From NCBI GenBank assembly GCA_004556745.1, contig SFFY01000074.1, forward strand, positions 1 to 6,734: DNA of 6,734 bases, read 5' to 3'. The notes beneath the pieces are model-generated. The model saw nothing but the letters and a program-made list of their open reading frames with translations, had not been told where the DNA came from and made no database searches. The DNA is from Bacteroidales bacterium (lineage in GTDB: Bacteria; Bacteroidota; Bacteroidia; Bacteroidales; Bacteroidaceae). Below, one piece after another: positions 1 through 5,416 of the stretch. How positions within the stretch are numbered: position 1 is the stretch's first letter; every line of letters starts with the position of its first letter. The position numbers were made by a program, and so were the translations under genes.

Positions 1-180
1 TTTCTTGGATTAAGCCGAGCGCAGCCCAAATTATGCCAATCTTTCATATAAGCAACTGCGTTTTTGCAATAGGGTTGCAGTAAGCGGATGGTAATTTTGC
101 AGAAGATAGGCTGCGGCTCGGCAATTTAAGTAAACTTATTGCGCTCGCCTTGCACTATCTTTGCAAAAAATTTAACCGTT
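1..180. other. Non-coding promoter region upstream of the permease
   Basis: No open frame here looks like a gene. The region holds a GCCGAGCGCAGCC motif (14-26), an inverted near-copy with one extra base (109-122), a shorter inverted relative (140-149), the octamer TTAAGCCG (10-17), and five TTGCA pentamers at 64, 75, 97, 150 and 161. Two boxes fit the Bacteroidota -7 consensus TAnnTTTG: 92-99 and 156-163. The second is better placed for the permease. No metal-sensing regulator gene is visible on this side. Confidence 0.7.
156..163 (+). promoter_or_regulatory. Bacteroidota -7 promoter box TATCTTTG for the permease
   Basis: TATCTTTG followed by CA matches the TAnnTTTG -7 element of Bacteroidota sigma-ABfr promoters. 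It ends 17 bases before the ATG at 181, so the mRNA leader would be only about 10 bases long. I see no good -33 TTG at the usual distance of about 20 bases. The same ten bases, TATCTTTGCA, recur before the HU-SPOR and DUF177 genes. Confidence 0.6.
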
Positions 181-1245
181 ATGCAAGAGATTATCCACCT
201 GATCAACGAAATGTCGCCCTACCTGCTCCTTGGTTTCTTCTTAGCAGGGCTTATGCACGCCTTTATTCCCGGCAATTATTATACGAAACACCTTTCCCGC
301 CCCACGATGGGCTGCGTGGTCAAGGCCGCCCTTTTCGGCGTGCCACTGCCCCTCTGTTCCTGCGGCGTGATACCTACCGCCATGTCGCTTCGCCGCGAAG
401 GAGCGTCGAAAGGCGCGGTAACATCGTTTCTCATCGCCACACCGCAAACGGGCATCGATTCCATCATCGCCACTTTCAGCCTTATGGGACTGCCCTTCGC
501 CCTGCTGCGCCCCGTGGCAGCCATGGCAACTGCCGTGTTCGGCGGCGGCATGGTCAATCTGTTTGCCGAAAACGACGGGCACGAGACAGCAGAGGACGAC
601 TGCGACGATAATTGCTGCTGCCACGGCGACTGTAAAAAGCACAAGAATTTCCTGCAAAAGATGGGCGATGCCCTGAACTACGCTTTTGTGGAAATGATGG
701 AGGACATCGGCAAATGGCTCGTTATCGGCATCGTCGCCGCCGGCGCAATCACGGTGCTCGTTCCCGACAGTCTCTTCTCTGTTTTCCAAGGCAACACGTG
801 GGCATCTATGCTGCTGGTGCTCGCAATCGCCATTCCGATGTATCTTTGCGCCACAGGGTCTATACCTATTGCAGTCGCCCTGATGCTCAAAGGGCTTACG
901 CCCGGCGCGGCATTGGTGTTGCTGATGGCTGGACCGGCGTGCAACATGGCTTCGATACTCGTGGTGCGCAATGTGCTGGGCACGCGCACGCTGCTCGTAT
1001 ATCTGGCATCTATTATATTGGGCTCCGTGGCCTTCGGCGTATTGGTTGATGCCATGCAATTCGGAGGAACTGTTAATTTTCTCGGCGATATCTCCTCGAC
1101 CGCCGGTTGCTGCAGCGATGCTGTCGGCGGCTGGTTCTCGTGGATATGTACCGCCGCACTAGCCGCCCTGCTGATAAACGCGCTTTTGATACGCCGCCTT
1201 TTCCATAAAAAGCAATGCTGCTGCCATTGTCACGGGGAAAAATAG
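181..1245 (+). CDS. SO_0444-type Cu/Zn efflux permease (DUF318/ArsP-like)
   Basis: A 354-residue integral inner-membrane permease, probably exporting Cu or Zn (family knowledge; substrate not shown here). It has about eight hydrophobic segments, roughly 12-30, 47-65, 80-100, 104-124, 178-196, 208-226, 242-290 (two) and 318-338. The family signature PLCSCGVIP is at residues 56-64. A soluble loop at 131-156 is packed with likely metal ligands (CDDNCCCHGDCKKH, 141-154). A Cys pair is at 310-311, and the extreme C-terminus carries CCCHCH (346-351). I chose the ATG at 181; the frame also opens at a TTG at 139, but that extension runs through the promoter box and is not hydrophobic. The next gene starts 61 bases downstream with its own possible promoter, so co-transcription is uncertain. 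An arsenic or organoarsenical permease is the main alternative, but the Cys/His clusters favour soft divalent metals. Confidence 0.85.
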   Translation: MQEIIHLINEMSPYLLLGFFLAGLMHAFIPGNYYTKHLSRPTMGCVVKAALFGVPLPLCSCGVIPTAMSLRREGASKGAVTSFLIATPQTGIDSIIATFSLMGLPFALLRPVAAMATAVFGGGMVNLFAENDGHETAEDDCDDNCCCHGDCKKHKNFLQKMGDALNYAFVEMMEDIGKWLVIGIVAAGAITVLVPDSLFSVFQGNTWASMLLVLAIAIPMYLCATGSIPIAVALMLKGLTPGAALVLLMAGPACNMASILVVRNVLGTRTLLVYLASIILGSVAFGVLVDAMQFGGTVNFLGDISSTAGCCSDAVGGWFSWICTAALAALLINALLIRRLFHKKQCCCHCHGEK

Positions 1246-1267
1246 AGTTTGGATATAAAAAATTGCT

Positions 1268-1275
1268 TAAATTTG
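1268..1275 (+). promoter_or_regulatory. Possible -7 box TAAATTTG before the DUF3078 gene
   Basis: TAAATTTG fits TAnnTTTG and lies 31 bases upstream of the ATG at 1307. A TTTG at 1248-1251 could be the -33 element, but its 16-base spacing is short. The surrounding 61-base gap is very AT-rich and has no obvious terminator after the permease, so this may be an internal promoter within a longer transcript. Confidence 0.35.
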
Positions 1276-1306
1276 CGCATTATATTATATCAAAACCGAC
1301 CTTATA

Positions 1307-2695
1307 ATGTTTTTCAAGCCTTTCTTCTCGCCGCGCAAGTTTTTCCTCCTTATTATATATATATATTGTATAGCAGCCGCGCAGACCGCCTTGGCTCAGC
1401 ACCATTATTATGGAAACAGGCACGCGGCGAAGAAAGACCTCGTCGCTAACAATATAGCGGGCATACGCGTGCTGAGTCTCCGCTATGCCGACACACTGGC
1501 GCATATCAAGCAGCAATTCGAACATTGGCGCTACAACGGCGCCGACACGTTGGCAAACCCTTATTATTTCCCCGTTTTCGTTTCCGGCAACTTGCAGTCG
1601 CTGCCTTCGGGCAGGGCGTTCAGCCTTAACCGTAACGCTTCGTTTGAGGTGGACGATGCAAGCATTATGGCTCCCGTCGCCAACCGGCTCAACGCCTCCG
1701 CGCAGTTACTTACAGAAGCCTACGTGACCGCACCATGGCTGATGCAGACAGACATCGCCGCAACGGAGGGAATCGACACGGAAACCATTGGCAAGAAACT
1801 CAAAAACGAGACTGCGCCCAAACTGAAACTTACCGACCACATGCAAACGCCCGATGAGGACGACAAACCTGCGGTTGCCGATGCCGACATTGTGATTAAG
1901 AAACCCAACTTCTGGACACTTAAATCCAATGTGTCGTTGCAGTTCACGCAATACCACGTGTCGGAAAACTGGTATAAGGGCGGCGAGAACAACTACACCA
2001 TGCTGGCAAGTGCGGTGTTGGAGGCCAATTTCGACAACAAGCGCAAACTTCAATTCGACAACAAGTTGGAAATGAAACTCGGCTTTCAAACTTCCGAAAG
2101 CGACGAGGAACATAAATTCAAAACCACAGCCGACCAGATCCGTCTTACCAACCAGCTCGGCCTAAAAGCCATCAAGAACTGGTCGTACACGCTGAGCCTG
2201 CAAAGCTGGACGCAGTTTTATCAGGGTTACAAGAAGAACGACACGAAAGTCTACTCTGACTTCATGTCGCCCTTCGAGTCGCTGCTCTCACTCGGTATGA
2301 CCTACAAGCTCAACCTTAAAAGGTTTACTGCCAACGCCAGCATCAACCCCATTGCCGTGCATCTGAAATACGTGGATCGCCCTTCCCTGATAACCTCTAT
2401 GGGACTTGACGAAGGCAAGCATAGCAAATGGGAATACGGTTCCAATATCACCGCTACGTTTAAATGGGACGTGATTAAAAATATATCTTGGGAAGCGCGC
2501 ATTTATTGGTTTAGCGATTACAAGAAAACGCTGATAGAATGGGAAAACACCTTTAACTTCAAAGTCAACCGCTTTTTGTCTGCCAAGGTGTTCCTATATC
2601 CGAGATTCGACGATAGCGTGGAGCGCAAAGAACCCGAAGACTCGTTTTTCCAATTCAACGAGATATTCAGCCTCGGCCTGGATTTCAGTTTTTAG
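1307..2695 (+). CDS. DUF3078 outer-membrane beta-barrel protein
   Basis: A 462-residue secreted protein of the Bacteroidota DUF3078 family, whose function is unknown. Residues 1-30 are a signal peptide: basic start, hydrophobic core LLIIYIYCIAAA, and an ALA|Q signal peptidase I site after residue 30. Residues 31-195 are a periplasmic-looking region of unclear fold containing the segment LLTEAYVTAPWLMQTD (134-149). From about residue 200 to the end the sequence alternates polar and aromatic or hydrophobic residues in strands ending on aromatics, starting with FWTLKSNVSLQFTQYHVSENWYKGG (202-226), the region I recognise as DUF3078. It ends in FSLGLDFSF, with the C-terminal Phe typical of BAM-inserted barrels. 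The ATG at 1307 is the start that puts the signal peptide at the N-terminus. It is not part of an evident SusC/D locus. Family assignment is firm; the barrel is inferred from pattern. Confidence 0.85.
   Translation: MFFKPFFSPRKFFLLIIYIYCIAAAQTALAQHHYYGNRHAAKKDLVANNIAGIRVLSLRYADTLAHIKQQFEHWRYNGADTLANPYYFPVFVSGNLQSLPSGRAFSLNRNASFEVDDASIMAPVANRLNASAQLLTEAYVTAPWLMQTDIAATEGIDTETIGKKLKNETAPKLKLTDHMQTPDEDDKPAVADADIVIKKPNFWTLKSNVSLQFTQYHVSENWYKGGENNYTMLASAVLEANFDNKRKLQFDNKLEMKLGFQTSESDEEHKFKTTADQIRLTNQLGLKAIKNWSYTLSLQSWTQFYQGYKKNDTKVYSDFMSPFESLLSLGMTYKLNLKRFTANASINPIAVHLKYVDRPSLITSMGLDEGKHSKWEYGSNITATFKWDVIKNISWEARIYWFSDYKKTLIEWENTFNFKVNRFLSAKVFLYPRFDDSVERKEPEDSFFQFNEIFSLGLDFSF
1354..1365 (+). repeat. 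(TA)6 dinucleotide tract inside the signal-peptide codons
   Basis: Six uninterrupted TA units lie in the codons for the hydrophobic core of the DUF3078 signal peptide (IIYIY). Gain or loss of a single unit would shift the frame near residue 18. Whether it varies is unknown; six units is short for a contingency locus. Confidence 0.5.
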
Positions 2696-2794
2696 ATTTG
2701 GTAAGCCCAAAAAACTTTTCCCAAGCTGCGCTTGCTTATCCTCAAAGAGTTAAGCCGTTTTCCACATAAGAAAAGTCTTTTTTCCTTAAAAAAT

Positions 2795-2821
2795 AAAAGC
2801 AACTTGCTTATAAGATAATTG
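2795..2821 (+). repeat. 27-base promoter-proximal repeat, copy 1
   Basis: Begins AAAAGCAACTT and ends AATTG. It matches the element at 4526-4552 at 23 of 27 positions without gaps. It ends 11 bases before the -7 box at 2833. The shared outer bases CAA...TTG give it a weak dyad character. Confidence 0.6.
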
Positions 2822-2832
2822 AAATAAAGACC

Positions 2833-2840
2833 TATCTTTG
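2833..2840 (+). promoter_or_regulatory. Bacteroidota -7 promoter box TATCTTTG for the HU-SPOR gene
   Basis: TATCTTTG followed by CA matches the TAnnTTTG consensus and lies 21 bases upstream of the ATG at 2862. A TTG at 2804-2806 is 26 bases upstream, slightly far for a -33 element; another at 2819-2821 is too close. Confidence 0.6.
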
Positions 2841-2861
2841 CAAGCATAATACCTATTATAA

Positions 2862-3875
2862 ATGTTAGAGTTGTCAAAACATATTGAATGCCTGCTGCTT
2901 AGCAACAACTGCGTCATCGTGCCCCGCCTCGGCGGTTTCGTGGCGCAGTACACGCAAGCAGAGCACCCCGCCGACGAGGACTGCCTTTTGCCGCCCCGCC
3001 GCACCGTGGGCTTCAATCCGCTTTTGACACACAATGACGGCTTGATTGTGCAGTCGTATATGCAGACTTACGAGGCTTCCTACCCCGAAACGCTTCGCAT
3101 GATTGAAGAAGCGGTTGACGAGATTAAAGCCGTGCTGCGCAACAAGGGAGAATTTGAGATGCCAGGTATCGGCACCATTCATCTCAATATGGACGGCAGC
3201 TACAACTTTATGCCCGTGGCCGCAGGCTTGCTTTCGCCCGAACTTTACGGGCTGGGCACGGTAAAGGCCCTAGCCAAATATCAGCCTAAGAGCATTTCTA
3301 TGGCCAAGCAAGAGGAAACTGCGCAAGCAGACACCGAAAATGAGGAAACGGAAACGGAGAGCAAGCGCAACTACACGTTCAGCATCAACCGCGAAATCGT
3401 GAACTACGCAGCTGCAGCCGTTGTGGCGCTCGTGCTCTACTTTGCCTGCCTCGCGCCCCTGCCTTCTGCTACCGACAACGCCGCGCCCATGACCGCCTCG
3501 TCGCTTGCCGAGCGCATCATGCAGCCTTCTGCGCCCTCGAAAGCCCCTGCCGCCGCAACGCCTGTCAAGCCTGCTGCCACAGAAGTTGCAGCAACGCCTG
3601 CCGCTCCCGAGCAGCCTGCCGTCCAAGCAGAAGAACCCCAGCAGGAGCACCCTTACACGATTGTCCTCGCCAGTGCCGTTTCCAAGAAAAACGCGCAAAT
3701 TTTTGTTGACAACCTGCGCGCCGGTGGCGAAGACACTGCAGAAGTCTACGTGCGTGGCAAGATGACGCGCGTCATTGTCGGCAAGTTTTCTACAGAAAAG
3801 GAAGCCTTCGAATATATCTCCGCCAAGAGGAAAACCAACGGCAGTTTCTCACAAGCGTGGATATTGAAATTATAA
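2862..3875 (+). CDS. HU-CCDC81-type / SPOR domain membrane protein
   Basis: A 337-residue single-pass protein. Residues 1-135 match the Bacteroidota HU-CCDC81-type region, related to the HU/IHF DNA-binding fold: LSKHIECLLLSNNCVIVPRLGGF (4-26), the FNPLLTHNDGLIV stretch (51-63), and PGIGTIHLNMDGSYNFMP (101-118). An acidic linker (150-168) leads to one transmembrane helix at about 180-200. Then comes an Ala/Pro-rich, probably periplasmic spacer (205-260) and a C-terminal SPOR domain (about 263-337; YTIVLAS, RVIVGKFSTEKEAFEYI). SPOR domains bind peptidoglycan glycan strands stripped of stem peptides at division sites. No signal peptide precedes the helix, so the HU part should be cytoplasmic and SPOR periplasmic. 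This suggests a link between septal wall and an inner partner, possibly DNA; that is inference. It has its own promoter and is followed within 3 bases by a terminator, so it appears monocistronic. Confidence 0.85.
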   Translation: MLELSKHIECLLLSNNCVIVPRLGGFVAQYTQAEHPADEDCLLPPRRTVGFNPLLTHNDGLIVQSYMQTYEASYPETLRMIEEAVDEIKAVLRNKGEFEMPGIGTIHLNMDGSYNFMPVAAGLLSPELYGLGTVKALAKYQPKSISMAKQEETAQADTENEETETESKRNYTFSINREIVNYAAAAVVALVLYFACLAPLPSATDNAAPMTASSLAERIMQPSAPSKAPAAATPVKPAATEVAATPAAPEQPAVQAEEPQQEHPYTIVLASAVSKKNAQIFVDNLRAGGEDTAEVYVRGKMTRVIVGKFSTEKEAFEYISAKRKTNGSFSQAWILKL

Positions 3876-3877
3876 AC

Positions 3878-3908
3878 AAGGTGGGACGCAATTCCCGCCT
3901 TTTATTTT
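3878..3908 (+). terminator. Intrinsic terminator after the HU-SPOR gene
   Basis: A 9-bp stem (3878-3886 pairing with 3893-3901, core GGTGGGA/TTCCCGCC with one G-T pair), a 6-base loop CGCAAT, then TTTATTTTAT. It starts two bases past the stop codon, and the FHA gene begins at 3927. The FHA gene therefore depends on read-through or on a promoter in the short AT-rich stretch 3902-3926, where no clear TAnnTTTG box is visible. Confidence 0.8.
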
Positions 3909-3926
3909 ATCCTCAATATTTTATTC

Positions 3927-4442
3927 ATGAAAAAGATACGTTGCCCCAAATGCGAAGCAGCCATCCAGTTTGACGAAACGCGCTACGAACCGGGGCGCAT
4001 CCTCGTGTTCCAATGTCCCGAGTGCAACAAGCGTTTCAAGATGAAACTGCCTGCTGCCAAGCCTGCCACTGATACGGTCGAGGAGGAAGAAGAAAAGGTG
4101 TGGGGACAACTGGTTGTAGTGGAAAATGCCTTTCACTTCCGGCAAGCGCTACCTCTGACGGAGGGCGACAACGTGATTGGCAGGCTCGTGCGCGGCACAT
4201 CCGTCACGCTGCCCATCAAGACCGTTGACCCGAGCGTGGACACGGCACATTGCGCCGTGCGCGTTACCATCGGCAAAGACGGACAGCCGAAATTCTTGCT
4301 CCGCGACGTGGGCTCGCAAACAGGCACTTTCGTGCAGGATCATCTTTTAGGATTAAAAGAACAAGTAGCTCTTTCGGACGGCGATATTATTACCATTGGA
4401 GCCACGACATTGATATTACAGACAGAATTAGCACAGAATTAA
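3927..4442 (+). CDS. Zinc-ribbon / FHA domain protein
   Basis: A 171-residue, probably cytoplasmic protein. An N-terminal MJ0042-like zinc ribbon has Cys6, Cys9, Cys30 and Cys33 (CPKC...CPEC) and the usual aromatic/basic tail NKRFKMK. An acidic linker (49-57, EEEEE) follows, then an FHA domain at about 60-168 (GDNVIGR at 80-86, GTFV at 133-136, LSDGDIITIGATTLIL at 149-164). FHA domains read phosphothreonine in partner proteins. Two usual contact positions differ: the SxxH motif reads DTAH (105-108), and the Asn of the NG turn is Thr (TG, 132-133). The Arg of GR (86) and the structural His (108) remain. Binding may therefore be altered or phospho-independent; this is inference. No kinase or phosphatase gene is adjacent. 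It lies between a terminator and the DUF177 promoter spacer. Domain calls are firm; the partner is unknown. Confidence 0.85.
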   Translation: MKKIRCPKCEAAIQFDETRYEPGRILVFQCPECNKRFKMKLPAAKPATDTVEEEEEKVWGQLVVVENAFHFRQALPLTEGDNVIGRLVRGTSVTLPIKTVDPSVDTAHCAVRVTIGKDGQPKFLLRDVGSQTGTFVQDHLLGLKEQVALSDGDIITIGATTLILQTELAQN

Positions 4443-4498
4443 GCCGCAAAATGCCCCAAATTTTCGTGCAAGCGAGCGCAATCAAGTTTAATTTATTT

Positions 4499-4511
4499 GC
4501 CGAGCGCAGCC
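4499..4511. repeat. GCCGAGCGCAGCC intergenic motif, identical to 14-26
   Basis: All 13 bases are the same as at 14-26. A near-copy in inverse orientation with one extra base lies at 109-122, and shorter relatives are at 140-149 (inverse), 2722-2734 (core AGCGCAGC, inverse) and 4472-4480. All are GC-rich islands in AT-rich spacers. The first ten bases also appear inside two genes (3507-3516 and 6172-6181), where they are simply Ala-Glu-Arg codons, so only the full motif and its spacer setting are informative. Confidence 0.55.
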
Positions 4512-4525
4512 GAAAATGTCTTGAA

Positions 4526-4552
4526 AAAAGCAACTTTCTTAGTAGAAAATTG
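4526..4552 (+). repeat. 27-base promoter-proximal repeat, copy 2
   Basis: Matches 2795-2821 at 23 of 27 positions without gaps. Its final TTG (4550-4552) sits 21 bases before the -7 box at 4574, a good position for a -33 element. In copy 1 the corresponding distance is 11 bases, exactly ten fewer, about one helical turn. Confidence 0.6.
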
Positions 4553-4581
4553 AGCCAACTCCCAAAATTATAGTATCTTTG
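4550..4581 (+). promoter_or_regulatory. Promoter of the DUF177-rpmF operon (TTG, 21 bases, TATCTTTG)
   Basis: The best promoter in the window: -33 TTG at 4550-4552 and -7 TATCTTTG at 4574-4581, followed by CA, 27 bases before the ATG at 4609. Transcription would begin shortly after 4585 and cover DUF177 and rpmF up to the terminator at 5374. Confidence 0.7.
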
Positions 4582-4608
4582 CAGCCGAAAATCGCAAAAT
4601 TTGAAGAG

Positions 4609-5082
4609 ATGTGCAGTAACGAGCCTATACAAATTGCCTTTCCGCTGCCTCGCAATTTGGCTTTTCCACTTCATCGCACGCTGGAAAACCAATTCTTCGA
4701 GCACTTGGAGCAAAAGGAAATTCTCGGAGGACACATCGAATTGATTTTAGATTTGCAGCCCAAAAGTAGCGGCATATATGTCGCCGACATCCAGCTCAAA
4801 GGTCATGTTGAGGTGCTATGCGACCGCTGTCTCGAAAGTCTGTCACTGCCGGTAGAGGCTGCCGAGAGCATCAAGATTATCGACGACGGCGCATTTGCCG
4901 AATACGCAGACAGCGAAACCGACGACGCCCTCGCGATGCACGTTGATGCTAAAACGGGCAAGCTAAACCTAGATTGGACGATTTACGAAATCATCGAAAC
5001 CTCACTGCCCCTGCAGCGCATTCATCCCGAAGGCGAGTGTAACGAAGACATGACGGGCAGATTTATCACCGAAACCGAGTAA
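4609..5082 (+). CDS. DUF177 / YceD-like protein
   Basis: A 157-residue cytoplasmic protein of the DUF177 family. E. coli YceD, from this family, is linked to 23S rRNA accumulation, and genes of the family usually sit directly before rpmF, as here. The diagnostic motif CDRCLESLSLPVE is at residues 71-83, giving a Cys71/Cys74 pair; the acidic stretch 100-107 and the segment LNLDWTIYEIIETSLPLQRIHP (119-140) are also typical, and another Cys is at 144. The ATG at 4609 was chosen because the only upstream alternative, a TTG at 4579, lies inside the -7 promoter box. rpmF begins 64 bases after its stop with no terminator between, so the two are very likely co-transcribed. The exact role in Bacteroidota is not proven. 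Confidence 0.85.
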   Translation: MCSNEPIQIAFPLPRNLAFPLHRTLENQFFEHLEQKEILGGHIELILDLQPKSSGIYVADIQLKGHVEVLCDRCLESLSLPVEAAESIKIIDDGAFAEYADSETDDALAMHVDAKTGKLNLDWTIYEIIETSLPLQRIHPEGECNEDMTGRFITETE

Positions 5083-5146
5083 AGCGCCGAAAGGCACTGC
5101 TTAATAAGAATTTATCAACATACACAAACAAAACGAATAAAGAACA

Positions 5147-5335
5147 ATGGCACATCCTAAAAGAAGACAGTCAAAGACCAGAACCCTTAAACGTAGAACT
5201 CACGACAAGGCTGTAGCACCCACGCTGGCAATTTGCCCCAACTGCGGCGGCTGGCACATCTACCACACTGTATGCCCCACTTGCGGCTACTACCGTGGCA
5301 AACTTGCCGTTGTTAAGGAAGAAGTTGCTGAATAA
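5147..5335 (+). CDS. rpmF: 50S ribosomal protein L32
   Basis: A 62-residue basic protein with the L32 start MAHPKRRQSKTRT and a C4 zinc ribbon, CPNCGG (29-34) and CPTCGYY (43-49). It binds 23S rRNA in the large subunit. The full length and both Cys pairs are intact, so this is the zinc-binding form. The leader just before the ATG is A-rich and unstructured (ACAAACAAAACGAATAAAG), as is common for strongly translated Bacteroidota genes without a Shine-Dalgarno sequence. It is the second gene after DUF177, and a strong terminator follows before fabH. Confidence 0.97.
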   Translation: MAHPKRRQSKTRTLKRRTHDKAVAPTLAICPNCGGWHIYHTVCPTCGYYRGKLAVVKEEVAE

Positions 5336-5346
5336 GCACGCATTTA

Positions 5347-5366
5347 TTAGGTTGACAGCAACCTAA
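5347..5366 (+). other. Perfect hairpin just after rpmF
   Basis: TTAGGTTG (5347-5354) pairs fully with CAACCTAA (5359-5366) around the loop ACAG. The tail is AATA rather than a T-run, so it is not a terminator by itself. Sitting 7 bases upstream of the main terminator stem, it may protect the mRNA 3' end or assist termination. Confidence 0.6.
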
Positions 5367-5373
5367 AATAACC

Positions 5374-5410
5374 TACGCCGCACGACACCGTGCGGCGTAA
5401 GAATTTTATT
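5374..5410 (+). terminator. Strong intrinsic terminator of the DUF177-rpmF operon
   Basis: An 11-bp GC-rich stem, TACGCCGCACG (5374-5384) with CGTGCGGCGTA (5389-5399), a 4-base loop ACAC, then AGAATTTTATT. The T-run is imperfect but the stem is the most stable in the window. It separates rpmF from fabH, which therefore probably has its own promoter. Confidence 0.85.
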
Positions 5411-5416
5411 AAAGCG

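Larger units (their letters stand above)
2696..2861. other. Promoter spacer before the HU-SPOR gene
   Basis: A 166-base AT-rich spacer with no gene. In order it contains a GC-rich perfect dyad CAAGC-TGC-GCTTG (2722-2734), the octamer TTAAGCCG (2750-2757), a 27-base element starting AAAAGCAACTT (2795-2821), and the -7 box TATCTTTG (2833-2840). The dyad has only a 5-bp stem and no T-run directly after it, so it is a poor terminator for the upstream gene. The same motif set occurs in the equally long spacer at 4443-4608. Confidence 0.65.
4443..4608. other. Promoter spacer before DUF177-rpmF
   Basis: A 166-base spacer with no gene. It carries TTAAGCCG (4439-4446, overlapping the FHA stop codon), GCGAGCGCA (4472-4480), an exact second copy of the 13-mer GCCGAGCGCAGCC (4499-4511), the 27-base element (4526-4552), and the -7 box (4574-4581). 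The 27-base element can fold as an imperfect hairpin (CAACTTTCT 4531-4539 with AGAAAATTG 4544-4552). No good terminator for the FHA gene is visible. Confidence 0.65.

Noticed and set aside
139..180. TTG-initiated 14-residue extension of the permease
   Set aside because: It would read through the TATCTTTG promoter box and adds no family-like sequence; ATG at 181 gives a normal family start.
241..1059. Long - strand open frame opposite the permease
   Set aside because: Its composition (many His, Arg, Gln) is what antisense reading of this codon use gives, and the + strand gene has strong family motifs.
1249..1449. Small + strand open frame overlapping the DUF3078 start
   Set aside because: It overlaps the signal peptide region of a well-supported gene in another frame and has no recognisable features.
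2722..2734. CAAGC-TGC-GCTTG as terminator of the DUF3078 gene
   Set aside because: The stem is only 5 bp and no T-run follows directly; it fits better as a member of the GC-rich intergenic motif group.
3507..3516. GCCGAGCGCA inside the HU-SPOR gene (and again at 6172-6181 in fabH)
   Set aside because: Both are in-frame Ala-Glu-Arg codons in coding sequence and lack the rest of the 13-mer, so they are not counted as copies of the intergenic motif.
4579..4608. TTG-initiated 10-residue extension of the DUF177 protein
   Set aside because: The TTG is part of the -7 box TATCTTTG, so it cannot be in the mRNA; ATG at 4609 is used instead.
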